Shown in pieces: positions 18,951 through 27,418 of a stretch of 27,418 nt of DNA. Position 1 is the stretch's first letter. Each line of letters opens with the position of its first letter. The DNA comes from Perkinsus marinus ATCC 50983 (lineage: Eukaryota; Perkinsozoa; Perkinsida; Perkinsidae). The notes below the pieces were generated by a model. The model made no database searches and was not told the DNA's origin. It saw only the letters and a program-made list of their open reading frames with translations. Position numbers and translations under genes: made by a program. The stretch spans positions 348,994 through 376,411 of the forward strand of contig NW_003212397.1 in the NCBI RefSeq assembly GCF_000006405.1, read 5' to 3'.

Positions 18951-19420
18951 GCCCAATTTTTTCTTCCGCCTTGCCCAAACTTTTCTCCTTTTCGCCCAAA
19001 TTTCTCTTCTGCGCGCCCAAAATTAGCCAGCTTGGTAATGCTGATAACAGTTCGGGTTTCGGGTTGTCTTGGATAACAGCCACGCCTTGGATAACAGTTC
19101 GGGTTTCGGGTTGCCTTAGATAACAGTTCGGGTTTCGGGTTGCCTTAGATAACAGTTCGGGTTTCGGGTTGCCCTGTCCGGTTTCGGGTGGGGTTTCGGG
19201 TTTCCCTTTCTCCGCTTTCACCAACAATCCTTTCTTTTCTTTTTAATTTTGCGGACCCCTCCTACTACGCAATACTTCTTAACCTTACTCAGTACGCTTA
19301 AGAAAATGGAGAATAGAGATCCTCCTTAGATTTTACTTTTTCACCGCTAGACCACATGGGAGAATTTTTGGGCAGGGTGGAATTTTGGGCAGAGTAAGAA
19401 TTTTTATTTGGGCGAGCGAG
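18951..19420. repeat. GCCCAA short repeats with an inverted partner block
   Basis: GCCCAA occurs at 18951, 18973, 18994 and 19015, a 21-22-bp period with pyrimidine-rich spacers. The inverted form TTGGGC recurs at 19368, 19385 and 19408. The two blocks face each other across about 340 bp and could fold back. The unit ends beside the ATG of the 131-residue gene. It may be a foldback-type or satellite insertion; no transposase is visible. Confidence 0.65.
19043..19175 (+). repeat. 29-bp tandem repeat rich in TTTCGGG
   Basis: Units starting GATAACAGTTCGGGTTTCGG lie at 19043, 19072 (only the start kept, 18 bp), 19090, 19119 and 19148, at 29-bp spacing apart from the short one. It sits between the two GCCCAA/TTGGGC blocks. 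The GGGTTTCGGG runs resemble a degenerate TTTAGGG-type telomere repeat. One minus-strand frame is open through it (KPELLSKATRNP) but I treat this as non-coding. Confidence 0.85.
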
Positions 19421-19732
19421 AAAGGTGCCTTCATCATGCTCAGCAGTGAACTAAATCGATTACAATGGCGCGCGCGTTCGATTCTTTGCACGCGTCACCA
19501 CGTTGGGTGTCGTCTCGCTCTCATTCTGAGTTCTGGACAGTGACGCCGATGGTGTTAGACAACTTCGAATTTTGCGCTTAATAATCCTTCAGCTCAATTT
19601 TGAACAATTACTGCTGCTGAGTTGGTTACGTACTTTACATCAAATCTGCCGAGACCGAAACTCACCCTCCCGGTTGGCGTATGCGTACAATAGCATCATA
19701 TCATCGTAGGAATACTTTTCTACCTATTATTA
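19421..19732. other. Likely upstream region of the first tandem paralog
   Basis: About 310 bases after the repeat block, before the ATG at 19733. No ORF of note, no repeats. It should hold the promoter of the paralog. Confidence 0.3.
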
Positions 19733-20437
19733 ATGGTATCACCCTACCCTGTTAACCCAAGACTGCCACTAGGTAATTTAGGACGCCAGCGTGTTCGGAA
19801 GGAGATCTCCAAGGCCCTGCGCGCTAATCCAGAACTGCGTTCTCTGTGCAAGTCAGTGGCACCTGATGTAACTGCAGGATGGGGTTCTTCGTGGGGGAAT
19901 TTATTGTCGTTTCTGTGTGTATGGGGGGGGGGGTCAAATCTTGGGTTGTGTGAGTTGTCTTTGTCGAGTAGTGTTTCCGGGACAACGGCGCGGTTTGAAT
20001 TCGGGAGGATGATTTCAGCATCCACGAGATTGTTATTGCAATTTGAGTGTGCTTGAAATTGTGAACATATGATTCCTTTTCAGATAAAAAAAGCTACCAA
20101 ATCGCAACTTCTGGAAATGTGTGTTATTACCGGCACCTTGGATCAAGCCATCCAGATCTCCCAGGAGAATGCTGCTTCTCACGCTCTCAATGATTCTCAT
20201 CGAAGTATTGCTAATACCAACAACAACAATCGAGGAACAAGCTCCGTCATTATGGATGGCAATTTACCACAAAGTATCGGCTCGGCTGGCTCCAGCACTG
20301 CAGTGTCCACGACTTCAGTGAACGATAATAGGACCTTTGATACGATGAACTTCCCCTTCTGGCTTGAGGAGCAACGGGGCAGAAGTTTTGTTGAGGCATT
20401 GATTGACGATATATCCAAACCGCCAGAGAGTTTCTGA
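19733..20437 (+). CDS. Tandem paralog 1 of an unrecognised two-exon domain family, 162 aa
   Basis: Exon 1 (19733-19867) and exon 2 (20084-20437) join in phase 0 across a 216-nt intron that holds a run of nine or more G. Exon 1 carries the first half of the shared domain: LGNLGRQRVRKEISKALRAN then PELRSLCKSVAPD. Exon 2 begins with the second half, KKATKSQLLEMCVITGTLDQ. The rest is low-complexity (Asn, Ser, Thr) and ends with FPFWLEEQRGRSFVEALIDD. Predicted helices with basic residues could bind nucleic acid or protein; that is a guess. The layout (small helical domain at the N-terminus, disordered polar tail) resembles a regulatory protein. The same intron position recurs in the two neighbours, so the three are tandem duplicates. 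The ATG at 19733 is the first in frame. Confidence 0.8.
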
Positions 20438-21030
20438 CTCAATGTTATCCAGGGACTCGGTATGAAATTGAGTGTTAGGCTTTCATACTCTCCTATGTGA
20501 TTCAGCTAAAGTGGCTTCGTTGTGAGCTGACAGTAACTCGATTTCTATCGTATTGTAGCTCCTACTACTAGCACTACAACTCGTTGTAAATGGCAGGTTT
20601 TGTTGTTGCTATTGTTGTACCTGTCGTCGTCGCTCCATCGGCCTCAGGAGCTCTTGTAGTATTATACACTTGAAAAGTCACGGTTCGGTCCTGGTGGGTG
20701 ATATTACAATAGTTATTATCCACACCATTTGGATGCAGCATCATAATTGTCGTCATTACTTAATTTCCGCATCCCAGCTACTATTGTTGTATCATCATCT
20801 CGTCGCTCTATTCGCTACGCCGCAGACCTAAAGTCTTCGTCACACGAGGTAGCAGCGCTCCATGTAAAACTCTGGTGTTGCTGCTTATATTAGTGTCATC
20901 ATATTCCGTAGCTACGTATGAGGATTAGGATGACCACCGGCTGTGATCGTTGTCTGGACCTTGCTATTAGTCTGTGCTGCACTCTGGTGCATTCGTCTCT
21001 AATATTCAGGCTTTCTGCATCTAACGCTCA
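20438..21030. other. Intergenic between paralogs 1 and 2
   Basis: Nearly 600 bases rich in short trinucleotide-like runs (TTG, ATC). The open frames here are low-complexity and on both strands. No gene supported. Confidence 0.35.
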
Positions 21031-21072
21031 GTGTTCTCACTCGTTTGTATTTTCATTTTCTCAGATTTTTAT

Positions 21073-22098
21073 ATGTCTGTCTTCGCTACATCACAGAATA
21101 TGCATTCATCATCATCGTCATCATCTCCTCATGATTTTAATGCTTTTTTCGACGAGGCCACGGGTGGTGGCCTTATCAGCTTCCTCCCAGTAGGGAAGTC
21201 CAATTCTGATGATGCAAGTGGTGGTGGTGGTGGTTGCAAACGGCAATTTAAAAGACAGCCTCGGAGACCGCGAACGAAATCACTGACAGGGCAGAGGTCA
21301 ATTCGCTTGGGCAACAACGGTCGGCGGCTCGTGCGCTCTGCTATTGCGAAGGCTATGATGGACAGACCTGACCTGCGGGAGAAGTGTCGTCAAGTGGCCA
21401 CGGTGAGTGATGATGATAATACTCTTCCAACGAACAGGTTTATGTTCAGGTCAAATCTGCTACGGTGAAGCAGTTGTTGAAGATGTGCGAAATCGTTGGT
21501 GTACGAGATGTTGCTGAGGATGCCATCAGAGCTATGGATCCGCGTATTGATTTGGAAGATCCCAAGGTCTGGGATCGTATCATGGAGGAGGACACTTCGT
21601 ACAAAGGGAACGCCTTTATAACGGCAAATGATGAAGTAGGAATCGCCGATGTGAGTCGTGTTGTTGATTTTGATGATTCTTGTGCAGGCATCTCATCGAC
21701 ACGGACTTACCGATTCGTTGCTAACCACGACGAAGACGACTACGATGAACCACCGTTTTGCAGATGAGCAGAATGATAGAGTTGAGGATATGCGTCCCAT
21801 GCTCGATGTGATGTCGGACAACTCTGGTGTTGGGAGCATCGCTCCGCTCAATCCTCCTCACTTGAACATATTCAATAGCAATTCTCTGCAACCACAACTG
21901 CCGTTATTCCCATCTCCAATTGAGGCCTCTGGGTTGCAGGACAGCTCTACTTCGGCCTCCTTCACTTCTCCTACTCTACCGAGTTGGTTGTCATCACCGA
22001 TGTCTTTTGGTAAGTCGGAACCTAGAGGCTTCGCAGCGAGCTTTGGACTCGACGACGACTCTACGTCGACTATGCTGGCTGCAAATTTCATGTTGTAA
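21073..22098 (+). CDS. Tandem paralog 2, 313 aa
   Basis: Three exons, 21073-21402, 21450-21650 and 21688-22098, with 47- and 37-nt introns, all phase 0. The N-terminus is Ser-rich (MHSSSSSSSPHDFNAFFDE), then Gly-rich, then basic (KRQFKRQPRRPRTK). The family domain follows: SIRLGNNGRRLVRSAIAKAM, DRPDLREKCRQVAT, intron, VKSATVKQLLKMCEIVG then VRDVAEDAIRAMD. The rest is acidic and then Ser/Pro-rich, with LPSWLSSPMSFG before an acidic end. The start is the ATG at 21073; an in-frame ATG at 21031 would add 14 hydrophobic residues and precedes an AG that looks like an acceptor, so I prefer 21073. The basic patch just before the domain suits a nuclear protein. No known family recognised. Confidence 0.83.
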
Positions 22099-23025
22099 TT
22101 ATGAAGGTACGCCCTTGAATGTTTCTTTTCGTTATTGCCGGTCTAATCGTTACGATCATTACGTTCTCATCCAGCACCACTCCTCTTAGTGAGGAAGCTA
22201 CTAACAGTTTTTCACAATCGCCTTACATCATTAATTCACGAGAATATTGAAGAGTGTAACGTAGCTATCACCATTGTTCGTATTGGATATTCGTTGTTCG
22301 CATGAGCATCTAGTATAGTTTGTCGAGTCCGAGCTGTACGATTAGACTTGTGGAATTTGGTCGCCACGCGAGTTGTTGTTACTATTGGAGGGTATTATCA
22401 CTTCTCCGTGTTCGCTGCTGCGGCTCGCCGGAATCGTGAATTAGGAAGAGGAGGAGGAGGAGGATGAGGAGGTCTACAGAGTTTTAATCAGATCTCGTGT
22501 ATTATTATCATTTTCGTATTTTCAATTTTTTCCTTTCCGCTAAGTACTGTGGATAGCAGATTGGTATTATTATTGTCGAATGTAACGGCCATACCACACC
22601 GTGGTAAATTCATTATCATCATTCTCTCTCTCTCTTGTTGGTACTGTTTTAAGGGGGTCCTGGACGGCGTAGGGTCATTAAGACCGTTACAACTTAGCTC
22701 ATACTACCGAATAGTAAAAATTGGCTCCGCTTTGTCGACTTGCAACAACTGAGCTCTTGAGTTGGTCAGGATGGTCGCTACTGCTGCTGGTGCTGTTGGT
22801 GGTTTGATCAGAACTAGTTCATGATGATAGTTTCGCCGAAGTACGATAATAGTAGAATGCCACTGGTGGAGTCTACTACTGTTACAGCTGCGATACTTCC
22901 TATAGTGTTTGCCCACGATGAGCTGTTGTATAGTAGGCGTTGGCAGTGGCAGCAAATGCTGTGCTATTCGCGAGTTATTGTCGTGGGAGTAGAATTCATC
23001 GAACTCTCCATAGTTCACTTTATTC
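22099..23025. other. Intergenic between paralogs 2 and 3
   Basis: About 930 bases without a supported gene. It includes a purine-rich GAGGAG run (about 22445-22472). ORFs on the minus strand (22704-23132) are antisense to the paralog 3 start and look like shadows. Presumably the promoter of paralog 3. Confidence 0.35.
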
Positions 23026-23921
23026 ATGAACTTCACTATCGGCACGACATCCTTCTTGGAGGACCCTGCGGTGGAGAATGAGGCAGCGAAGAAGCTACCA
23101 CGCGGCGGTCGAGCGAAGAGTTTGGGCAACAACGGTCGAGATGTGCTGAGAAGAGAGATAACGAAGAGACTAAGAGCTTTCCCTCAACTAAGGATTGTCG
23201 CTAATCGGACAGCACCAGTAGGTTGTCATTACTCTTAGTTTAGTAGTTATTGATGATGATAATAATGCAGTTACGCTCCGCTACAGTACCACAATTATAT
23301 CAAATCGCAGAGGATGTTGGCATGGGAGGAATAGCATTGGCGATATCTGAAGCTGACGAGGCGCATCGAAAGTCGAGGAGGGGGAGTAGAGGGAACAACA
23401 ACCACACACGTCAAAGGTGTTTAGGTGGCCGATCTGATGTTAATGTAAAGGAAGCAATAGCTGATAGAGTTGAGAAATATCGTTGGTTGATTGCGGACAG
23501 CAGCAGCAACAACAGCAATGACAGCTCGGCTTCGGCTATGAACACAACTGATCTGAGTGGCATTTCTTCGCAAGGGGTTTCTACTACCCAGCCTACGGAT
23601 TCGGTCAGCCTCGATCTTCACCTGTGTAATGTTACATCACCGTCGTCTGCCGGGGTTGCATATCACAATAATATAAACTCTCTGGCAGTTCCTACTGCTG
23701 CTGCTAGTGGTAGCACCTCAGGAGCTTCTTCTACTCTTGGTGCTTCCTGCTGGGACGATGTTGTTATCTTGGGCCCCGTATTGGACCCTTTGAGGCCACT
23801 GCATGAGAAGGCGGCGAATGAGCACAATTTCCCATGTCATGATCGCGAGTATTCGGCGATGGGGCAGATGGCGGTAGGACTCCCAACGTGCCCATTGTGG
23901 GATATCAAGCATGATAATTAG
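23026..23921 (+). CDS. Tandem paralog 3, 280 aa
   Basis: Exon 1 (23026-23217) and exon 2 (23271-23921) join in phase 0 across a 53-nt intron at the same point of the domain as in the neighbours. Domain: KSLGNNGRDVLRREITKRLR, FPQLRIVANRTAP, intron, LRSATVPQLYQIAEDVGMGG then IALAISEADEA. It has lost the cysteines that paralogs 1 and 2 keep in each half. After a basic patch (RKSRRGSRGNNN) the tail is Ser/Asn/Thr/Ala-rich with a tryptophan segment (CWDDVVILGPVLDPL). The start ATG at 23026 is the first in frame and gives an N-terminus of similar length to paralog 1. More diverged than the other two. Confidence 0.8.
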
Positions 23922-24652
23922 GAAGCAGAAAGTGATGGGGTACGGGTTCACAAACCGATGTGAACATTTTGTATTCCTTCTGTCGCATGAGCCCACGCTG
24001 AGCTCAGTCATACCCTTTGGGTTCAAGCCTGTCCCGTGTGTAGGAAACTATTGCAATATCTGAGCTTCGTCCATGATTACCTTTATTTTTGAACTTCGCA
24101 ACGAACATATTATTTTTCTGTGACCACTACGACGACGACGACGGAGTTCTTCATCAGCTTCTGCTGTATCGGTGAACTACTCGGTGGATGTTGGTGGTTG
24201 ATTGCATTGCAGTTATTGATGGCAACAACGATCGGTCGCAGGATGCAACGAGATGACACCAAATGGGTCTTATCTCTATCAATGAGGTCTGATCAAGTCA
24301 GCCCTTGCACTTTCCGACTTTTTTCTAACTATGAAATGTCGAGTTTTCGGGAGCATTCACAATGTCACGTTAGTCACTCAACGGCTATCGCCACGTTCCC
24401 TCTGTACTTGCTAGTTTGATGTTTATGTCCTTTGTTACAATCATTAAGTAGTATAATGATCCAGTGACAGGGTTGCCCTTTGGAAGTGTACTGTTCCGAG
24501 GAGATAAGAAGGATGATTCCAGTAGCATCGGGCCCGGGCCATGTGAGACGTCGAGGGTGAGTTGTCAATCCTCATGACTACTCCGTATGGATGAGGCTAT
24601 TGGTCGAGCTGCAAGGAGAGGTTAGACAGGTGAGCAGCAATAGGCCACGAGC
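23922..24652. other. Intergenic, no supported gene
   Basis: Includes a short (GAC)n-like run near 24126-24142 that gives a spurious poly-Thr ORF. Nothing else recognised. The fourth-copy remnant begins after it. Confidence 0.35.
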
Positions 24653-24988
24653 GTGATGTGGGGGAGGAGTGGTATCGATTTTTTAGGTTGCAACTCATGG
24701 TTATCCTTTGGCACTCTCCTTCGGGATGTGCCGTATCTTGGTGGAGTCCAGGCAGTTCGTAGGGAGATTAGCTATGCCTCGTCCGAGCCATCAGCACTAG
24801 ACGCATGCCGACCATTCCTCGTGTCGAAAAGATCCTATCCCGTTATACTCGGAGTCCCGAAGTCAAACCATGTTGACTCAGTCATGGGAATATATAAACA
24901 TGTACGTGCTGATGGGGGAACCCGAAACCCGGACGCCGGGGCAGGGCGGGAATATTGCAGACACGGTTCCGTGCGAAATACAGAATGA
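24653..24988 (+). pseudogene. Remnant of a fourth tandem paralog (first half of the domain)
   Basis: An ORF from ATG at 24653 contains, at about 24737-24820, LGGVQAVRREISYASSEPSA then LDACRPF. Aligned to paralog 1 this matches V-R-x-E-I-S-x-A, the Pro, the Leu three residues later region and the Cys in order, with the N-terminal LG also kept. The second half of the domain (x-S-A-T-x-x-Q-L) is not found downstream in any frame within 600 bases, and the sequence upstream lacks the usual basic or Ser-rich lead. I read it as a truncated or decayed copy in the same orientation; chance similarity is possible given the short match. Confidence 0.4.
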
Positions 24989-25604
24989 CGTCACCTCCCT
25001 TCGCGCCGGGAAGTCCCGAGTGGCTGCGGGTGGGTAAAGAAAAGGCAACAATACGTGGCTAGCAATGGCTGCGAGCGATAAACACGACACGAAGAATCTC
25101 GCTTGCCACTGGCGGTGTAGGACCGTAAGGGTATTAGTCCTACAGTGTGCTTACATACTGGGCACGAAAGTTGTGGCTTCTGGTGTCCACGAAATGTGCG
25201 GAGGAGAGACGTGGCCGTCCGTGTTTGCAAAGTAAGGTTTATAGTCCTGTTGGTTGTAGTAGTTGTCGGTGTTTTTCAGGCTCGTTGGCTAGGTTTGACG
25301 TTAGAGCTGAATTGTGATGGGAACAATAAGGAGGAGAGAAGGACGAGGATGAATTCCACCACTACTAAACGGTTCTGCTCTTGTTTATCAACCACGAGAG
25401 TTGGAGCCGCCTCGTGTGAAAGCTCGATAGGTTCAATTACGCCTTCCACCGCATTATGAAACCATGGAGATGTGCGTGGTTCTTGATGATGACGAAGGCG
25501 GCAAGCTGTGAACTGTTGTGTTATGTCACTCCAATTTCCAGTAGAGGGTTGGCCATGTTCGGGCAGATCAGGCGAGTACTTTTTCTTGGGAAAATCCGAA
25601 AAAA
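24989..25604. other. Region with weak coding signals only
   Basis: GC-rich at its left end. A minus-strand open block (25276-25608) reads VEGVIEPIELSHEAAPTLVV and then LVVVEFILVLLSSLLF, which could be an exon of the 25605-25847 gene, but I found no phased splice between them. The perfect inverted repeat at 25116-25144 lies here. Confidence 0.3.
25116..25144. repeat. 8-bp perfect inverted repeat (hairpin)
   Basis: TGTAGGAC and GTCCTACA are separated by 13 nt (CGTAAGGGTATTA). A stable stem-loop on either strand. It might be part of an RNA structure or a small element end; nothing around it decides. Confidence 0.5.
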
Positions 25605-25847
25605 TCAACTATTCGGGATATGGAGCTCATAGGGTGTAAGTGAACTGATGTGGAATATTAGCTTCACATTGACGTAGTCGATGTCGTCAGAGGAGTTTTC
25701 AAAGTGACCGAATGTCGGTGTTTTGTCTATCCTGAGGGTGACGACTGAGTGATAGGTTTTCAGAGGAGGTGTTTTTAGAACCCATACCGAGCTCGGACGA
25801 AATTCCGCGCTGGAATTTTCCTCTCCCGCGAGGATTCGCCAAAGCAT
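25605..25847 (-). CDS. Possible small protein or exon, 80 aa
   Basis: An open frame from ATG at 25847 to TAG at 25605 reads MLWRILAGEENSSAEFRPSS, VWVLKTPPLKTYHSVVTLRI and FGHFENSSDDIDYVNVKLIF. The composition is protein-like, with alternating hydrophobic residues that suggest beta strands. No domain recognised. It may be one exon of a longer gene continuing to lower coordinates. It lies 70 bp from, and divergent to, the next ORF. Confidence 0.32.
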   Translation of the reverse strand: MLWRILAGEENSSAEFRPSSVWVLKTPPLKTYHSVVTLRIDKTPTFGHFENSSDDIDYVNVKLIFHISSLTPYELHIPNS

Positions 25848-25916
25848 TCGGAGTTGCAATTGACTGAGTTGACGAGTCGTAGTTGATGTAATGGATGTTG
25901 TTGTCTCTACGAAGCG

Positions 25917-26180
25917 ATGGGTTCTGAATTTATTCTCGAGCGCACCACCTTACTACTACTAGTGCTTCTATCTTGGTGCTTCTCAGCCGGCGTAAGCTGG
26001 GAGATCCAGATAGTACCATGTCGTATGCTGTGTACACACTCACAGGGTGCGCTCACACGGAGTAAGGTTTGTATCGTTTTATCGGTGATTTATGGACATA
26101 GTGAAGTTAGTTTTCTACTCTACTATTATATAGACTCTAATTGTGACCATCACTATACAAGTGGCTCATATCAGGAATAA
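25917..26180 (+). CDS. Possible small secreted protein or first exon, up to 87 aa
   Basis: ATG at 25917 opens a signal-peptide-like start: MGSEFILERTT followed by a hydrophobic core LLLLVLLSWCFSAGVS. Then VPCRMLCTHSQGALTR. A strong donor (GTAAGG) occurs just after ALTR at about 26060, so the conserved part may be only the first exon; the frame otherwise stays open to TAA at 26180. No downstream exon was placed. Function unknown. Confidence 0.35.
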   Translation: MGSEFILERTTLLLLVLLSWCFSAGVSWEIQIVPCRMLCTHSQGALTRSKVCIVLSVIYGHSEVSFLLYYYIDSNCDHHYTSGSYQE

Positions 26181-26733
26181 GAACATCAGTGCTTAGTCTA
26201 GGGTACACTCTACTACTGGGTGCAGACAGCTGTGTAGGTCCTCTCATACTGTCGAGAGTGAGATCCTCCACATAAGCCCTATTGATGTTATTGTCCGAAG
26301 AACTCTGGAGTACTCGATGCTAGCCCGGGCTAAGTACCAGTGCTTGGGTTCATCTTGACAAGTGGTCTAGCGTCTTGGCTACTCATCTATCTGTTCTGTT
26401 GGGCGCTTCTCCGCGATCTTCTCGTAGGCGATATCGTCCGTCGAGTTATCTCCCAAACCGGGTACGCTACCTACAACTACTTCGATCGCCGACACCTGTC
26501 ACTGCGGGGCTCTGGATGAGCCCTCGCTTGGATTGGCCGAGAAACCAGCTACGTCCCCCGAGGGCAGGGATCCGATGATTCGAAGATGATATTGTCTCCC
26601 TGGCCTTATAAAGACTACATTCCCATGATTCGCCCGCTGTACCATTTCTGAGGAGTCCACATTGTTAATTGTCAATATCAGTCAGGTGGAGGGGTATCAT
26701 CGGTGCTCCGTCCCTTTCCAGTTACTTCCTAAA
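26181..26733. other. Intergenic before the polyQ gene
   Basis: Contains the 12-bp palindrome TAGCCCGGGCTA (26321-26332) and a 67-codon plus ORF (26375-26578) in two competing frames, neither supported. Presumed promoter of the polyQ gene at the right. Confidence 0.3.
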
Positions 26734-27418
26734 ATGGCAGAGTCCCAGTCTGCAGCCGATGGTAGAGATGATCGAGAGACTAACGAGTGGCCGGTGATGA
26801 AAGTGAGGATTTTTCGGGAGGCTCTGTGTCCTTTGTCATTGGCACATCTATATGATGCCCAGTCGAGTTGCCCTCTGTTCGCCTTTCTCTCTCATCTCTG
26901 GTTAAGACCAGTGTGGGGGGGATATGCACATGTTCAACTACATGTGTCGGTGACAGTAGTGAAATTCTGAGGAAATTTCGGGAAATTTTCGTTGTTTTTT
27001 TGACACATCTACACCTAACACATGATTAATGAGGAAACTCTTGAGCTCACCTGAGGGAAGCGAACATGAATTTCTTCAACACCGGTCTAGACCACCCCAT
27101 TATCTCGTAGTGGATTCTTCGTTAGTATATTGGAGCTTCACCCGTTTTACGGGAATTGGCGTCGTAAAACTCGGTGAGAAACGCGATATTCGCGGTGGTA
27201 TGCAGTAGTCGTGAAATATAATTTTCATATCACTAGGGTGGAACTCCATTATTAGGAATGGCATGCAATGGCAACTCCCGCTGACCGACTGAGCCCTATA
27301 GGAGCCTCCGTAGCAGAGCTCTCAGTGGGCTGTGATCCCATAGAAACACCGGCACCACGGCAACAGCAGCAGCAGCAGCAACAGATGAACAGTTCGGGGG
27401 TCAGCGGCCCAGTAATAA
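26734..27418 (+). CDS. 5' part of a polyQ-containing protein (runs off the window)
   Basis: Exon 1 (26734-26802) encodes MAESQSAADGRDDRETNEWP and VMK, then a GTGAGG donor. The acceptor at 27251-27255 (ATTAG) continues in phase 0 into 27256-27418, which reads EWHAMATPADRLSPIGASVA, ELSVGCDPIETPAPR, eight glutamines, then MNSSGVSGPV. The gene continues past the edge. The Gln run comes from a CAG/CAA tract. The 453-nt intron carries MITE-like copy 4. If the splice is wrong, an ATG at 27268 could start the protein. A hydrophilic N-terminus with polyQ is common in nuclear or RNA-binding proteins; no domain is visible yet. Confidence 0.55.
26908..27085 (+). mobile_element. MITE-like interspersed element, copy 4, in an intron
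   Basis: 178 bp from CCAGTGTGGGG to TTCAACACCGG, imperfect inverted ends. Inside: ATATGCACATGTTCAACTAC, GTGTCGGTGACAGTAG, GAAATTCTGAGGAAATTT, GAGCTCACCTGAGGG and GCGAACATGAA, in the same order as in the other copies. It lies in the first intron of the polyQ gene, in the gene's sense. Confidence 0.82.

Noticed and set aside
18820-19227. 135-codon minus-strand ORF through the repeat block
   Set aside because: Its upper half is the 29-bp and GCCCAA repeats read in one frame (KPELLSKATRNP and similar). Only the part after the ATG at 18933 was kept, as exon 1 of the 131-residue gene.
19868-20083. A MITE-like copy in the long intron of paralog 1
   Set aside because: The intron is long (216 nt) and carries a poly-G run, but none of the element's blocks are present.
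24120-24419. 99-codon plus ORF beginning with a threonine run
   Set aside because: The start is a (GAC)n-type microsatellite and the rest has no domain or splice support.
1-27418. CRISPR array, bacterial operons, rRNA genes or virus-like elements
   Set aside because: Spliced eukaryotic genes dominate. The tandem repeats have no unique spacers, and I saw no rRNA or capsid, polymerase or integrase-like reading frames.

Overview
The window looks like nuclear DNA of a protist with intron-dense, tightly packed genes. Nearly every gene I could rebuild is cut into many short exons by GT-AG introns, mostly 40-60 nt, and the reading phases agree across the junctions. The closest guess is a perkinsid or related alveolate (Perkinsus-like). 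That is inference from intron style, moderate GC content and a lineage-specific gene family, not from a marker gene. Two conserved eukaryotic genes anchor the reading: SYS1 (2757-3532, minus) and BUD23 (6097-7674, minus).

Layout. 0.5-17.3 kb is a run of minus-strand genes: a four-helix membrane protein (506-1587), SYS1, a 182-residue unknown protein (4538-5190), a possible basic protein (5363-5761), BUD23, a 26-exon coiled-coil protein of 1119 residues (8336-13409), an unknown 367-residue protein (13560-15051), a partial helical protein (15094-15535) and a membrane protein (15917-17349). A small apparently secreted protein lies on the plus strand (17227-17957). A 131-residue protein with one membrane helix (18043-18933, minus) follows. 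Upstream of it is a repeat-rich block (18.95-19.42 kb). From 19.7 kb the genes are mainly on the plus strand. Three tandem paralogs of a family I do not recognise (19733-20437, 21073-22098, 23026-23921) share a two-part domain split by an intron at the same point, and a remnant of a fourth lies near 24.75 kb. Two weak small ORFs and the 5' end of a polyQ gene that runs off the window complete the right end.

Repeats. A short interspersed element of about 140-180 bp, with ends resembling CCAGTGT...ACACTGG, occurs four times. All four copies fall inside introns of the gene models, and one nearly fills its intron. This points to a MITE-like element that may act as, or seed, introns (an introner). 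Other repeats are a 46-bp minisatellite after SYS1, degenerate 118-bp repeats at the 3' end of the 4.5-kb gene, three tRNA-like fragments, and a block of 21-22-bp and 29-bp repeats with inverted flanks.

The conserved genes have separate housekeeping roles (Golgi membrane recruitment, 18S rRNA methylation) and I see no shared pathway. The parts most likely to be undescribed are the tandem paralog family, the intronic repeat family and a set of very short introns (19-34 nt).
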